Shown here one piece after another: positions 41,493 through 54,971 of a DNA stretch of 64,000 bases; the stretch's first letter is position 1, and every line of letters begins with the position of its first letter. The stretch is from assembly GCA_029582265.1 (NCBI GenBank), contig CM055828.1, positions 27,668,618 through 27,732,617 on the forward strand. The letters are read 5' to 3'. The position numbers were made by a program, and so were the translations under genes. The notes beneath the pieces are model-generated. The model saw only the letters and a program-made list of their open reading frames with translations, ran no database searches and was not told where the DNA came from. Origin of the DNA: Zoroaster sp. YZ-2022. Its lineage: Eukaryota; Echinodermata; Asteroidea; Forcipulatida; Zoroasteridae.

Positions 41493-43732
41493 TGCCAAAG
41501 CCTATGAGTATGAATTTATGTCCTGGCCTAGTTTTTAAAAGACAGTATACACTCCCAGTAAAATGTCTCAAAATACAATTTATTTTATAGAAGCATGAGA
41601 TACGGTAATAAGTGTAGAAAGTCGCCACTCAAAGTGACAGGTTATTTTGTTTAGGAGGAAAGAGCGAAATGTATTCTTATTATTTCTATTCATTCTAATG
41701 TGGAAATCAGCTAATGATCCATTTCAGATTGGAATGTTTATTTACGCTTTCCTGAAAATGACATGTCAACTTTATTTCAAAACAATTTGTTGAAATTCAT
41801 CACTTTTTTGGAATTACTAAAAAGGGGTTTGACTGCTATTACACACTTAAGGCTATAGTTAACTGTTTTTCAATGATGTGCATTTCTGTTTGGTAAAGGT
41901 TTTGGTTTTTGTTCAATGTCTAGATTCAAAGAGAGCAGAAGTAGTTTTGCTACAGTGTGTAATCATGGTGCATTCTTACCCTAAATTGAACAGTCTTTTT
42001 CTTGCTCATGATTACAAATCACCACAACTCCACTGAAAAAGGACAGGAGCTAGACCTAAATTTAATCGATCCTAACAGTGGCTCATGAAACAAACTATAT
42101 AAAGGCATCCAAATAAGTTTCCTTGCTGTAATCACCCGACTTGTCGTACTATGTACTGTGAGAAAAAGCCGGAGATTAACTCAATCTATGCTGTTGCTCG
42201 CCTCTTGTGGAACCAACTTACCGGTCGACAATTTCAAAAGTCACCTCAAAACCCTTCTTGTAAGCTTGATTTGTTGACTTGTTGTTTATTACTTTCTCTG
42301 TAAAAGGAGCCGTGTTCTTTGCTAAGCAATTATTTTTGCTAAGCAGTATGAAGCGGGCGACCAGCCAAAAGTCTATACAATTTGTTTGAAATGTTGGCTG
42401 GTGAACAATCAAACTTGCTCAGCAAATTATTTTGCTATTAACAAATTGGTTCCTGTTCTTATAAGAGATCTGATTCTCAGTACGCTTGAACTGCAACTTT
42501 CATTTGACAGGGCTTCAGGTAATTGTGTTATTATAAGTTCAGGTGCAAACAACAGAGATTTAGTGAAATATCTTTATTCTCAATAACGTTCCGGTAAATC
42601 TGGATGCTGTCCGATCTTTCTTATATCACAGATCTTATGCTACATGGCAATTGCAAAACAATATGGGGGGTCAATCATAGGGCAAGCATATAACAGCTTT
42701 TTTTCTCTTTTTTTTTGGTAAAAAAAGCAGAGATTCCCCCATCTGACCCGTATTGATATTCAATCTGGAAGTACTGTACACTGCAGCTTGAATATCAATG
42801 AAATCCCTCCAAGCCAGAGATCCAAAAAGCACAGATCAAATGTGTGTCTAGGAGTCGTTCAAATTGCCACTACGTACACCTCTCCCCATTATTAATGGTC
42901 CAACATCCTTGTAATTAATACAGTACATGCACGTGCAGCCGGTGCTGAAGTGTGCATAAATCCAACAGAACGATGGAGCAGTTATTAATTCAAGGTTTTG
43001 CATTTAACCATCACAGCTCGTCCACATATATATAGCCAATCAATGAATCCAGTCATGGCGGAGCAGAGGCCCGTACACAGTACAAATGATTATCCACCGA
43101 GTTCAACTGTAAACATGTGTCACCTGGTATTTGCAGGTCTACATGGATATACAGTTCAGAAAAATCGGCACAATTATCAAGTTGTCCAAAGTTTTCCGAT
43201 CATGCACCGAAAAGTTTCAGTGGTTCACAACCAACTATAAAGTATCCACGTTAAGTCAAATCTACTTGTTGAATTCCCAAATTCTCAATGTCCTCCATAG
43301 TCCTTGCCATATGTACATGTACAGACTGAACACATATTTTAGACAACAGAGATAATATAAAGAATGATGACAGTAATCATATCAAGTTGATACAATTCTG
43401 AGGCGTGTTTTTTTTGTTTTTTTGGCTACTGTTCATGTCATATTCTGCTGTTCAAAGTACATCACAACAATATGTACTTTTCACACAGATAGTAGCACCG
43501 AGATAAACAAGGTTAACATCAGTAGCTAGTCATCAACAGCCTGTTTGAGTAACTGTTAATGCCAAACATATTTCTGATGGCTGAATCAGATTATGCTGTG
43601 ATCAAATCCTGGCCAAACAGGGGCGATTTCAATGTGTAAATCAATACAGCAAAAAACCCTAAAAAATAATGTTCGCATTTAAACACATACCGTACATGTA
43701 TGCCTACCTTCAAGTAGCAGGGGGAAAAATAC
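41493..43732. other. Unassigned sequence with one further MITE fragment
   Basis: Apart from the TGCTAAGCAATTATTTTTGC fragment at 42290-42410, nothing bounded is seen. Small open frames here have no recognisable domains. Confidence 0.5.
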
Positions 43733-44044
43733 AATATGTAGACTAAGTAAGACTAATTGCGGTGACACCATGTGAAATTCTCAATTGAGTAGTAATTAGT
43801 TCTGAAAAGAACTGGAGGTACAACTCGACGTTTCGATCAGTGTGCTCTGATCGTCCTCAGGAGGAGGAGGAGGAGGATCGTTCTCAGGACGATCAGAGCA
43901 CACTGATCTGAACGTCGAGTTGTACCTCCAGTTCTTTTCAGAACTAATTACTACTCAATTGAGAATTTCACATGGTGTCACCGCAATTAGTCTTACTTAT
44001 CCTCCTCACCATACAAAGCTATAAGTCTTAAATATGTAGACTAC
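43733..44044. mobile_element. Foldback retroelement with 13-bp target duplication (copy 3)
   Basis: The direct repeat AATATGTAGACTA (43733-43745 and 44031-44043) flanks two inverted arms of about 115 bp (AGTAAGACTAATTGCGGTGA to GCTCTGATCGTCCTCAG) around a (GAG)n-like centre. A unique tail ATCCTCCTCACCATACAAAG follows. It is almost the same sequence as 9067-9356, so the two copies are of similar age. Confidence 0.9.
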
Positions 44045-45525
44045 GGCACCAGCAGCCAAACAGCCAAACAGCCAGTTTGAATAATTATTAATGCTAAATG
44101 TAATTGTGATGACTAAATCCGATAACAGGTTCAAATCCTGGCCAGGACAATCTTGGTGCATATAGGCATAGACAGCAAATTAAATGTTAGTGATCACATT
44201 CAATACGTACCTTCAAGTAGCAGGGGAAAAAAACCAAAAAAAACATATATTGTCGACTAATAGTACATCGGTAGTCAGACTTCAACAGCCAGTATGACAA
44301 ACAGCCCCCATCATCGATCACAATTACTATTTTTATCACATCAAGATCATATCAATTTATAACAAAGCATTTAAACAATTTGTTCTTACCAATTACACTT
44401 TCACCAGCATAATATTAATAATATTTGCAGACATGCGGGCTGCTCATGCAAAACGTAATTGTGATGATTACCTCTGTGGGGGATGTTATGGATAACAGGC
44501 AAACTATATGTACCAAACAATTGCTCTCTCCACCCTTCCCTTCATTATAATGCTCTTCCCAGGGGAGAAGAGGACAATGACTGGTTCTTTTGTTACACTT
44601 AGCTGGTCATTCTGGACTTCATAGTTGCTCAGCGAAATTTCCAGCAGAATTGTTCAGTAACAATAATATTATACTTCAATGCTTGCATATAAAGCGACAA
44701 GTGCCTCATTTACTGCCAATAAATTATTATAATAAGGTCTATATTATAATATGGTTTAAACCATCTGTCTGTGAGTATATACTTAGTGTGCTGGGAAATC
44801 TTTCAATATTCTAAACTTATTGTACACTCATAAATGCCCGAGATAGTTTAGACAATCTAACGGACAGTATAGACTGACTTATCAAAATCAGAACAGCGTG
44901 TATGTGGCAGCTGTTCACCAGCTGTTTTGTGCGACGCACGATGCAGATTTCAACCAATCAGAGTGACGAAGATTGGCGTCTCATGTGACATGAATTTGCC
45001 CATTTCTATTTGGCTTTATTCAAACAAAATTTTTTTTTTTTTTTACATTTTGAAAAGGAAATTGATACAGGAATTTATGACTGGCGAGGTCCTTATCAGC
45101 CGTGACCTCACACAAACCTGGTCATTAACCTGCGGTAAAGACCTTATTAAATACCAAAACAATAATAACAATAGTTAATGAAACTTACACTAAACATAAA
45201 CATAAAACATAGGAATGCACGTCACAGCAAATAAACTTGCAGTGCAAACACGAACAACTTGCAACCTGTCAATATAACATGGCCCAGCCTTTACCTCTGG
45301 GCAGAAAATATAGTAACTATGCCGACAGCAGATTTGAGTGTATTTATTCAGGGAGAGTTTTAGTTGTTGTTCATCAGAGATGTAATTATGTTCTTGAGAA
45401 GTCTGTGTGAATTTAGGCCAAGGGGATGTTATTTCAGTTGTTCTACTTGTACAAGGTTTACCAGAAACCAGCTTGAGTTGACTGTACTTAGTTTCATATA
45501 TTTGCATGATTGTTCAATGTTTAGT
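44045..45525. other. Unassigned sequence upstream of the LINE
   Basis: GGTACGTACCTTCAAGTAGCAGGGG-like sequence occurs twice (about 43708 and 44208), a loose direct repeat of some 500 bp spacing that also shares AATCCTGGCCA. No exon seen. Confidence 0.5.
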
Positions 45526-45979
<454 letters not shown>

Positions 45980-46208
45980 GCGTTCGAGGGCGCAAGTCGT
46001 GTTTCCGATCACGCTCCCGAAAACTCACCTGAATTTCACCTTTTCTCCAGCTCGTCACAGCCAAATTAAGCCATATTTCTTTTAAAGTGTTCAAGAAACA
46101 ATCCTACCTGTTTTTGGTGCTACACGTTGATTTAAAGGCCATATCTGGCCTCTTCATCATCAAGGTTGGCAAGGCCAAGTCAGTGCCTACGCCACCTTGG
46201 TCGCCATC

Positions 46209-47630
46209 ATGTACGGGCATACAGCTCAGCTAAGAAGACCGAACACCGTAAGATTCAACACACGCCAGATAGAAACAGTCACGCCTCAAGACGTCCATAG
46301 AGCCATCAACAAAGAACTACACACAGTCTCCACAGTGAAATGCATAGCCGAGTTACAGAACAGATGGTACAATGTCTCCTTCGACAATGAGTCCCATTGT
46401 GAACAGATAGCGCAACGAGGCATCTTCCTAAACAACGTATTGATCCAGTGTGAACGCGCTAATGTCCAGAACTCTGCAGTGGCGTACATCAAGGCCCCTT
46501 ACGAAATGGCCGACCAAGTTGTTGTTAACGCCTTGATGGTATACGGCACCGTCGCCAACATCAGAAGGCAATACCACAGCTTTGACGAACACATCGAGAC
46601 GGGTGTCCGTAGCTGCTTGATCAAGAACATGAAAAAGCCTATCCCCAGTTTCTTGAAAGTTGGAGGTTTCACCCTGCCCATCCGTTACAGAGGCCAACAA
46701 AAAACCTGTAAGATATGCAATGAAACTGACCACTTTGCTCGAGATTGCCCAGTACGAGGTCGATGTTTCGTGTGTGGCAGTTACGACCACAGAGCTTCCT
46801 GGCATGAACAAGAAGACAACTATGAGGACCAACAGACACCTGTCATCTTGATACCTAATGACGACATTTTATCATCTAGTGCTGGCGAAGACGAACCAGA
46901 CAGCATGGACGACGGTGATGAACAAGAAGAAAAAGTGGAAGAAACTAGCGAAGGTGAAGAAATCGATGACAACATAACCCCTCCAAAAACAACCGAAAAT
47001 GAGCAAGTCAGTTCTGAAGAGAAGACCGAAAAAGGCGAAGAGAAGACAGGAAAAGACAAAGAGAAGACAAGAAAAGGTGACGAGAAGACGGAAAAAAGCC
47101 AGGAGAAGAAAGATAGTAAAAGATCAGAAAAACACAAAGGAGCGCAGCCAACTAAAGCCAAGAAGCAGAGCGGAGAACACAAGAAACAAACCAATGGGAA
47201 AAAATCACCGAATGATGGGAACATCAACGATGCTTCATGCCCCAAACAAAAACCAGCCCAAAAGCAAAAACCCACTGGCTACTGGGATGAAGCCATTGCA
47301 ACGGCCGAAACAAGAAAACGAAAAATCCAAGAAGAGGAGAACACTGAAGATGACGAAGAAAATCAACAAATGTCTGACATGGAGTACGAGAAAGAGTATA
47401 ATTCTGAGGAAATGACCCCCTCCCACGATCAAGAACCCAAAGAAGAGAACCCAGGTGATGACTTTGTGCTGTATACGCGCAGAGGAGTCCAACGCCTCCG
47501 TAAAAAACGCGGAACAGGGGCAATAGCCAGCCAACAACGACATAGTTCATCCATATCTCAACCAGCTAGCCATCCAAGTCAAACAACAAGTCAAAGAGGA
47601 AGAGGACGCGGAAAAAATACATCTACATAA
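46209..47630 (+). CDS. LINE ORF1 protein (RNA-binding, zinc knuckles)
   Basis: An intact 473-codon frame; the frame extends 12 nt upstream without another ATG. The N-terminal 150 residues resemble an RNA-recognition-type fold of ORF1 proteins (weak). About residues 165-200 hold CKICNETDHFARDC, a CCHC knuckle, and CFVCGSYDHRASWH, a CCHH variant. The rest is highly charged, with a Glu/Lys repeat KGEEKTGKDKEKTRKGDEKT type stretch and an Arg/Gly end (RGRGRGKN). Role: binding element RNA into a ribonucleoprotein. ORF2 starts 43 nt downstream. Confidence 0.92.
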   Translation: MYGHTAQLRRPNTVRFNTRQIETVTPQDVHRAINKELHTVSTVKCIAELQNRWYNVSFDNESHCEQIAQRGIFLNNVLIQCERANVQNSAVAYIKAPYEMADQVVVNALMVYGTVANIRRQYHSFDEHIETGVRSCLIKNMKKPIPSFLKVGGFTLPIRYRGQQKTCKICNETDHFARDCPVRGRCFVCGSYDHRASWHEQEDNYEDQQTPVILIPNDDILSSSAGEDEPDSMDDGDEQEEKVEETSEGEEIDDNITPPKTTENEQVSSEEKTEKGEEKTGKDKEKTRKGDEKTEKSQEKKDSKRSEKHKGAQPTKAKKQSGEHKKQTNGKKSPNDGNINDASCPKQKPAQKQKPTGYWDEAIATAETRKRKIQEEENTEDDEENQQMSDMEYEKEYNSEEMTPSHDQEPKEENPGDDFVLYTRRGVQRLRKKRGTGAIASQQRHSSSISQPASHPSQTTSQRGRGRGKNTST

Positions 47631-47673
47631 AGTATTTTATGTTAAGTAAGTTTCTTCTCCCTCTCTGATATTT

Positions 47674-50600
47674 ATGAACGGTTTACATTTCATCCTCACT
47701 ATGTTTTTCCTTAACACACTTACAATAGCGACAATTAATGCTAATGGGATGAGAGATAATTTCAAACGAAATGTCCTTTTTGATTACTTAAATCGTAGAA
47801 AATACAACATTGCTCTCATCCAAGAAACTCATAGTGAGGAGGAAGGCGAATGTTCGTGGCGTAAACAGTGGGCAGGAGAAATTCATTTTAGTCATGGTAT
47901 ACCCGCCATTCTAAAGGAGTAGCTATTTTCATTTCTAACAAATGCGGATTACATTTGACTAATATTACCAAAGACCAAGAAGGTAGATGGATTCACGGGG
48001 ATATTATATGGAATGAAAGAAATTTTTCCCTTGCTTCTGTTTACGCTCCCAATGCAGTTTACCCCAGAGTTAGATGTTTCAATGATATGTCGAAACGTAT
48101 TAATGAAAATTATCAATGGATTATTGGAGGGGATTTCAATTGTAATATCGACAATAAACACACCAAGGATACAAGTAAAGTTACTTTCTCTAACCTTCTA
48201 CAAGAAAAAAATCTTTCTGATATTTGGCACAAACTATACCCCAACAATCCTGGATATACACATTTTCATCATGGGACTAAACAACCTAGCAGAATTGACT
48301 ACATCGTTATGTCACCTACCATGTGTGACCTAATTGAAGAAATTTATAATAATGCCACGGGTCTCACCGATCATCAAGCAGTTGTTGTCAAACTCAAAAA
48401 TATTGACAATTTTCATGGACCTGGGCGCTGGATTTGTAACAATAGCCTTCTTTATGATACTAATTGTTCATATAGAATAGAAACCTTTTGGACCTTTTGG
48501 CAAACCAAAAAAAGAAATTACGACTCTCTTCTTTCCTGGTGGGAAATGGGAAAACATAAACTTAAAGAAATCATTAGAGACTATGGGAGAGAAAAATCCC
48601 ATTCAGAGAAAAATGACAGAAGATTTCTTCAAAAATGTTACGATGATGCGATGAATAACCCCGATAATAATCTCCATAATCTTAAAGAAATTGAAATGAA
48701 ACTTAAACGTTTTGAGGTAAATGAATGGTAGAAAGCCAAAATCCGTGTCAACAATATTAATAAAAATGATGGTGAGAAAAAAAGTAAGTTCTTCCTAAAC
48801 CTGGAAAATCAACAAACAAACCATAACAGATTAAAAAAAATACAAGATATTCATGGTAATTATATTGATCAACCCAGACCTATGATTCAATGCATTAACA
48901 GTTTTTATGAAGAATTATATACCTCTGGTAACATAAATGATGATCAGATGCAAACAGTCCTTAATGAAATTAATACGATTCCCTTTGACGATAATAAAGT
49001 CAAAAATCTTGTTAAAGATATTGATGAAGTTGAGCTCAGACAAGCTTTGTATCAAATGAAAACTGGCAAATCCCCAGGCATAGACGGCCTTACTGTTGAA
49101 TTTTATCGTACCTTTTGTAATACCCTGATGTTATAAAAGAATGTAATAATTGTATGCACTTACCCAATTCTATGAATACTGCTTTAATTAGATTAATTTA
49201 TAAAAATAAAGGTTGTAAAGAAGACCTTAGAAACTGGTGTCCAATTAGTTTACTAACAGTTGATTATAAACTTATTTCGAAAGTCATTACCAATAGACTT
49301 AAAGTGATTATGCCCGATATCATTGGAGAAAATCAAACCTGTGGAGTTCCTGAAAGAAGTATTCATGATAATTTAACCATTTTAAGAGACGGCATAGATT
49401 ACATTAATTTTAACAATTTTGAAGGCGGCGTCATGAGTATAGATCAAGAGAAAGCCTTTGATCGTATCGAATGGATTTATATGTACATGTACTCAATTAT
49501 GGAGAAGATGGGTATTCCCACAGGTTTTATTCAATGGTGCAAATTGCTTTATTCAGGTCCTTTAAGTCATTTTTTTGTTAACAATTTTATAGGTTCTCCT
49601 ATCACCATAAAAAGAGGAATTTGACAAGACTGTCCATTGTCTCCACTATTGTTTGCCATATGTGCAGAAGGAATGTCTCAATTGATTATTAATAATCCTA
49701 ATATAGAAGGAATTAAGCTCCCTGATGACGACGAAATATTTAAAGTCGTTCAACATGCTGATGACATTACTGTTTTCATTCGTAATAACCAAGAATTTGA
49801 TGTTCTTAAAGATATTTTTAATGTTTACTGTGGAGGTTCAGGCTCCAGAATCAACCATGATAAAACTACCGTTTTAATTGGTGTGCAAACAACTGTCTTT
49901 TATAAAGATCTCCTTCGTTCTTTCTATAGAGTTGAAGGAAGAATAAATGCTTTTGTTACCTGCTATAATGAAGCCCAAGACCTTCCACTATTGAAAAATA
50001 CTATTATTACTAACAATAAACAAAAAAATATTGACAGTAAGATTCTCCCAGTCATTGGTTGGACCAGATTACAACATGTTCTTGACAACTTTAAGCTCAA
50101 ATCTTGTCAAAAATTTAGTGAAAAATGCAACCTCTATCCTATGAATGCTGGGAGAATACGAAAACGTTTGGAAAAAGCTATTGATCCTACATTTTTGGTG
50201 GAGACTAGACAAGGCCCAGCTAACCATGCTAGCCAAATGCTTGAAATAAAAAATTACCAAGATCTTGACGAATACATTACTTTAATTAAAATCAGCACCA
50301 AAGCATTGTATAATAACTTTTCTTTTAAAAACAGCACTAAACCTACGGCTGAATCCCAGTGGGAACATTTTTTTAATTTGAGTCCTAACTTTGAATGGAA
50401 CACTATTTGGCGAAATGGTATGAATTGTAAGCTTCTTGATCATAGTGACAGAGACCTTTGGTATAAATTAAAACACAGGATTTTACCCACTAAAGACAAA
50501 CTTTTCAAAATGAACATTGTAACTGATGATAAATGTCCTCTGTGTAACACTGAAACAGAAAATCTGGAACATCTTTTTATCTATTGCCAAAAACATCTTG

Positions 50601-50938
50601 AAACCTGGATCTTTATTGAACATATTCTTAGTAAATACACCGGTAACAAACACTATTACATGACAGACACTAACAGAATTTTGGGTAACGGTATGGATGA
50701 TTTAGCACTTTGTTTAATAGGTAAGCTTCTTAATACAATCTGGAGTATTAGATGTGATATACTTAATAACAAAACTGTTGATTGTATGGCTTTTGGAATT
50801 TTACAGAAATATAAAGATAACCTTAAAAATCTACTTTTATCTGAACAAAAAAGACTTCCTGAACAAACTTTTAAGAATGTGTTTACCAAGAACAAAGCTC
50901 TCTGTTATATTGATGATAAACTTAGTTTTTCCTTTTAA
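47674..50938 (+). pseudogene. LINE ORF2: APE endonuclease and reverse transcriptase, broken
   Basis: Endonuclease motifs occur in order: TINANG, IALIQETH, WIIGGDFN, SRIDYIVMS and TDHQAVV. Reverse transcriptase motifs follow: GKSPGIDGLTVEFY, SLLTVDYKLISKVITNRL, SIDQEKAFDRIEW, CPLSPLLFAI and HADDITVFI. The C-terminus has a CPLCNTETENLEHLFIYC zinc-type motif. Defects: a frameshift near 47905, an in-frame TAG at 48729, a frameshift near 49120, and a TGA at 49622 where CGA (Arg) is expected, consistent with CpG decay. Catalytic residues of both domains remain, so the copy died fairly recently. Confidence 0.93.
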
Positions 50939-51296
50939 GTAAAATGACTCGTTTCAGTAGTAAATAATATCTTTAGTTTAAATGTTCATCTTCCTTTGTA
51001 CTCTCATGTAAAAATTGTAATTACATTTATGTATTATAATTTATTTCATTTACTTTATCATGGATAATTGATATATTGATTGTTTGATTAATTAATTAAC
51101 TAATTAATTAGCTAATTGATTGGTTGATTGATTAATTAATTAACTTTTTTTGTATTTCTTTTTAAATGTAAATTTCTTAAATGTACATATATATTTTATT
51201 CATGTTAAGCTAAATTTCCCTTCAACTTATGTAATTTATATAGCTGAATAATACATGAATAAAAGGAGTTTTACAACTCCATTGAAAGAAAAAAAA

Positions 51297-51400
51297 AAAT
51301 AATAATAATAATAATAATAAAGTTTTGTATAGCGTCAAAATCTGTCAACATTTGATGCTCTAGGCATTTGACAGATTTCTAAAAACCCTAAAGAAATTCA
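51297..51400. repeat. (AAT)8 tract and inverted retroposon 3' end
   Basis: AAT units follow the LINE A-run. On the minus strand the next bases read GACGCTATACAAAACTTTAT then (ATT)n, which is the layout of an L2/SINE 3' end with its tail pointing left. The microsatellite into which the LINE fell is therefore probably the tail of this older element. Confidence 0.65.
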
Positions 51401-53258
51401 AATATCCCCTAAACAATACAGTATTTTTTTTTTTAAGTCACTCAAGGTAACGGGCTACAAAAAAAGTAAAAGACTCAAGAGCTGAAGGTGGGAATTAAAA
51501 TAGGATAGATCGTAGGATGGAGGGAAACATGCACCAGGCAAGGAATTCCAAAGAGATGCAACACATGGGAAAAGCTATTAGTATAGCTTTTCATTCTACA
51601 CTAGGTATAGCTACATGTAGGGTGTATGGGTGAGAACAGGTGGGAAAACAGAGCTTCACGCTCACAGGAGGAACAAATTAAAGTTAAATAGACTAGTGGA
51701 ACATTTACCATGAAAATATCTGTAGAACAAATTAAAACAAATCTATGATTTTTTTTAAATTTGTTCGCAGAATGCCAGGGGCATAACTGCATGTGTCAAA
51801 CATGTACAGTGCGTGCAAAAATGCAAATAAATCATGCAATATGTATCCCCCAAACAAACCCTACCAGTAACATAAACTCCACCTGTTGCATTGCTTTGAC
51901 GACACTTGACATGTCTAGATGCACAGCATTACTTATAGTCTTCACTGGCTCAAGCTGCCCTTGGTATGACACCTCCCCACACTGCATGACTCCAGTGTTC
52001 ACCTGTACCCAGTTTCACTGTCACCTGGCAAGGACAGATGCTCCAATATTCTGTTGACAGTCAGCTATTGCGCCGGCTGAACCGCTGATACCATCCCCCT
52101 GCACAACACACACACACACACACACACCCACACAACCTCCCGTGATCCGCCAGCTTCTCAGAATGGATCAATGCATACGTCAGACTGCCCGACTATACCA
52201 CAATAAACACTTACCAGTTACACTGCCGACTGGCTGGAGGCAGGATCTGACTGATCTATGGTAAATATTGATAGAGGGCTGGAGAATGGCCAAGCAGACA
52301 TGCTCCATTAAAACCCTGAAACAATAGTTAGCAGTTTATCAGATCCATGAACATTATTAAACATGTTCAACTCGTCAAAAGTAAGCTGATCGAGCAGAGA
52401 CATGTGGGCAAGTGAATCTTCACCTCAACCTTGCAAAGCGTTTATATACGCAATTCTTTTCTTGGATGTTATGACTCAACACTATATTCTTGTAGAAGCA
52501 GGGAGTATACTCTACACCATGTGCATAGACAGGATGTACAACAAAGTACTGCTCCAGACACCCACGTATAGCAAAATGTCCAAACGATATCAAAGTTTTG
52601 TGAAGACGTCATATGGAAGCTTTGCAATTAAAAGCTTCCTCCATTTTGAAGAAAAGTTCTGACAGCCGTTAATTCCACTTCCTCTTCAAACCCAAATGTT
52701 ACTTTCAGTAAAATGTCACCGTACATACACGGTACACATCAAATACGAAACAACAGACTAAAGAAATGGGTTGTGCCAACCGATACAGAGCAGAATGCTG
52801 ACGCAAAAGGTGTCCTCACCCAAGGGTTGATTCCTGATTGGGGCATACTGTTATCCTACTATTAAGATAAAAATTTATCTTGAGTCATGCAAATGTTAGG
52901 CACTTGCACAAAGCAAATTAACTGAAAACGTTCCGTCAGTTTAGAAGCCCTCTATTGGCATCAGGACACTTGGTTTCAGCTGGTATCTGAATTTATTTGC
53001 CACTTCATCATGGCAACTCAATTTAGATACATGCAGATATGTTGAAAAAATTATTTCCAGGTCCCCATCAATCACCCTTTTATAGCACAGCCCCTTTATA
53101 GCACAGTTTTATAGCACAGTTTCACATGAAACTTACTTGGTGTAAAGTTGATGATGGAATCAAACATCACTCTATCTGAGGTGAGTAAAACAATTTACCA
53201 AATAAAAGATACTTTTAGAGGCAGTTTAGCCAACATTACCAATAAGTGCATAAGGGCT
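51401..53258. repeat. Unassigned region with (CA)n at 52108
   Basis: A CACACACACACACACACA tract lies at 52106-52128. Open frames around 51760-52060 are cysteine-rich but show no domain. No exon is claimed. Confidence 0.5.
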
Positions 53259-53634
53259 TTAACCCTCCTACTGTTTGACCATTTGAAACCATTCAAAATT
53301 TCCACTTACCAAAATGCCCATTTGTATACACATGGTGATACCATTTGAACAGTGTTGGTAGCAAGCTTTACTACCATTCAAATCCATTCAAATGCATAGA
53401 GGGTCCATTGATTTACCACTTAGAAGTATCCAAACAAGGTTTTGTATTAGCTGTACATGTACTACCATTTCGAAAGATCCAAACAAGGTTTTGTATTAGC
53501 TGACCTACTATTCAAAACCATTTGGGGGAATCAATACTGTACACAGTTATTTCACCATTCAAAACCACAAAAGCGAATGGGTTCAAATGGTGGATCAACT
53601 TGTATGAAAAAGGTACCAGAAGTAGGAGGGTTAA
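53259..53634. mobile_element. piggyBac-like MITE, distinct interior
   Basis: The ends TTAACCCTCCTACTG and AGAAGTAGGAGGGTTAA are intact. The interior differs from the other family members and is built of short repeats of CCATTTGAAACCATTCAAA and ATCCAAACAAGGTTTTGTAT, which occurs twice 42 bp apart. Confidence 0.87.
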
Positions 53635-53744
53635 TGAGAGTTAATAAGAAACACAAACTGGGCATGTAGGTTTCAATATTTCAGATAATTATTTTTCACA
53701 AGGTCACTGTTCACTAACCTAAAGTATATCTATCACGGAACCCG

Positions 53745-53943
53745 CTGCTATATAGGATTCTAGCCGGCCAATTGTCATCGGGCAAGCTCGGTGGTCGAGA
53801 GGTTAAGACGTCTGCACTAGTAAGCAGGAGGTAGTGGGTTCGAATCCCGCCCGAGTCACCTGTGAAGTTGTTTCACAGACACTGGGAAAGCACTGAGTAT
53901 ACAGTGCTATAATACGTCGGTGTAGGGCAAAATTAAATCAATT
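53745..53943 (+). mobile_element. SINE-B, most complete plus-strand copy
   Basis: Leader TATCACGGAACCCGCTGCTA and TATAGGATTCTAGCCGGCCA. tRNA-like head CTCGGTGGTCGAGAGGTTAA to GGGTTCGAATCCCGCCCGAG with pairing ends (CTCGG/CCGAG). Body CACAGACACTGGGAAAGCAC and tail AGGGCAAAATTAAATCAATT. Confidence 0.88.
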
Positions 53944-54971
53944 GTCACTGTTCCAATTATCTCTATAAAGGGAACAAGACTGAGCTTCAATGAGCTGCAG
54001 TGAAATGCCACTTTGTTCATGCATTCTGTGAGAAATAAGAAACACATAGAACCATGGTGTGGTTGTCTGACCTTTTCAAAAAGGTCACTGTTCAAACGTC
54101 CGTATTGACTCATTCATGTCGCCGTATTTATGAAAATATTAGGTGCGTAACTTCCATTAATCCCTGCCACTAATTTTATTTATTTATTCAATTTTCCTTT
54201 ATCCATGTACATTTTGACACCTGAAATACAAAGAATAAGTCAAAATTTCCATGGGCCAATGGTCCACCATCAATGGCGTGTGAACACCTGTAACAATTTC
54301 CACTATCCTACAAGCAAAACGGTTCACAAAAATCAGAGAGCATGTACCATCTAAACATTTTTTTTCTGCAGGTGCCTCTGATGACATTTACTATTGTTAC
54401 TCCAAAGGTTGAATCGCAGGATAAGGGGTTATTCTGGCCTACATGTACGTGTACCAAGGTTTGCTTCTGATTTGCGCCCCAGGCCCATCTAAGAAATCAA
54501 TGGATGGTTCTCATGCCAAGACACGTCTAAAGGGGAATACATATATTCCTACAAGAATGAGTTCAAATCTCTTCTAACAATTCACATTTGAAGAGTGTAT
54601 GCTATTATTTCTACTGTGTACATTTTTTAAGGGTATGGATCACACTTGCTTTGGACTTGATTCCAACTCATGACATTTTTTAAGTGACTCGGAAGCAAGG
54701 TCTCTATATACAATGACTCAGACTCGAGCCTTGGGACTCAGATTCGGACTCAGACTTTGACTCAAGGTTTATGGACTCGTACTCAGAGGCAAAGTGGCTT
54801 GTTCAATATTTATCATTTTTAAAACCACAGAATATTCTCATTAATGTCAGGATGGAATAAGCTGAATATTCCGGCACATGTTGCTATCTATATCTATCTA
54901 TTCATTTTTATAATGTATGGATGCATATAGACACTTCACCAATAAGTGCACAATCCTTTTCAACCAAGTTT
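53944..54971. other. Unassigned sequence
   Basis: No supported exon or bounded repeat. A run of ACTCAGACTCGAGCC-type imperfect repeats is visible at 54715-54790. Confidence 0.5.

Noticed and set aside
42998..43355. Two overlapping plus-strand frames of 74-80 residues
   Set aside because: No domain, ordinary composition, overlapping frames and no splice context.
46820..47550. Ser/Phe-rich minus-strand frames opposite LINE ORF1
   Set aside because: Antisense of the Glu/Lys-rich C-terminal part of ORF1.
51761..52057. Cysteine-rich 98-residue frame
   Set aside because: No signal peptide, no repeat spacing of cysteines and no splice signals; probably chance.
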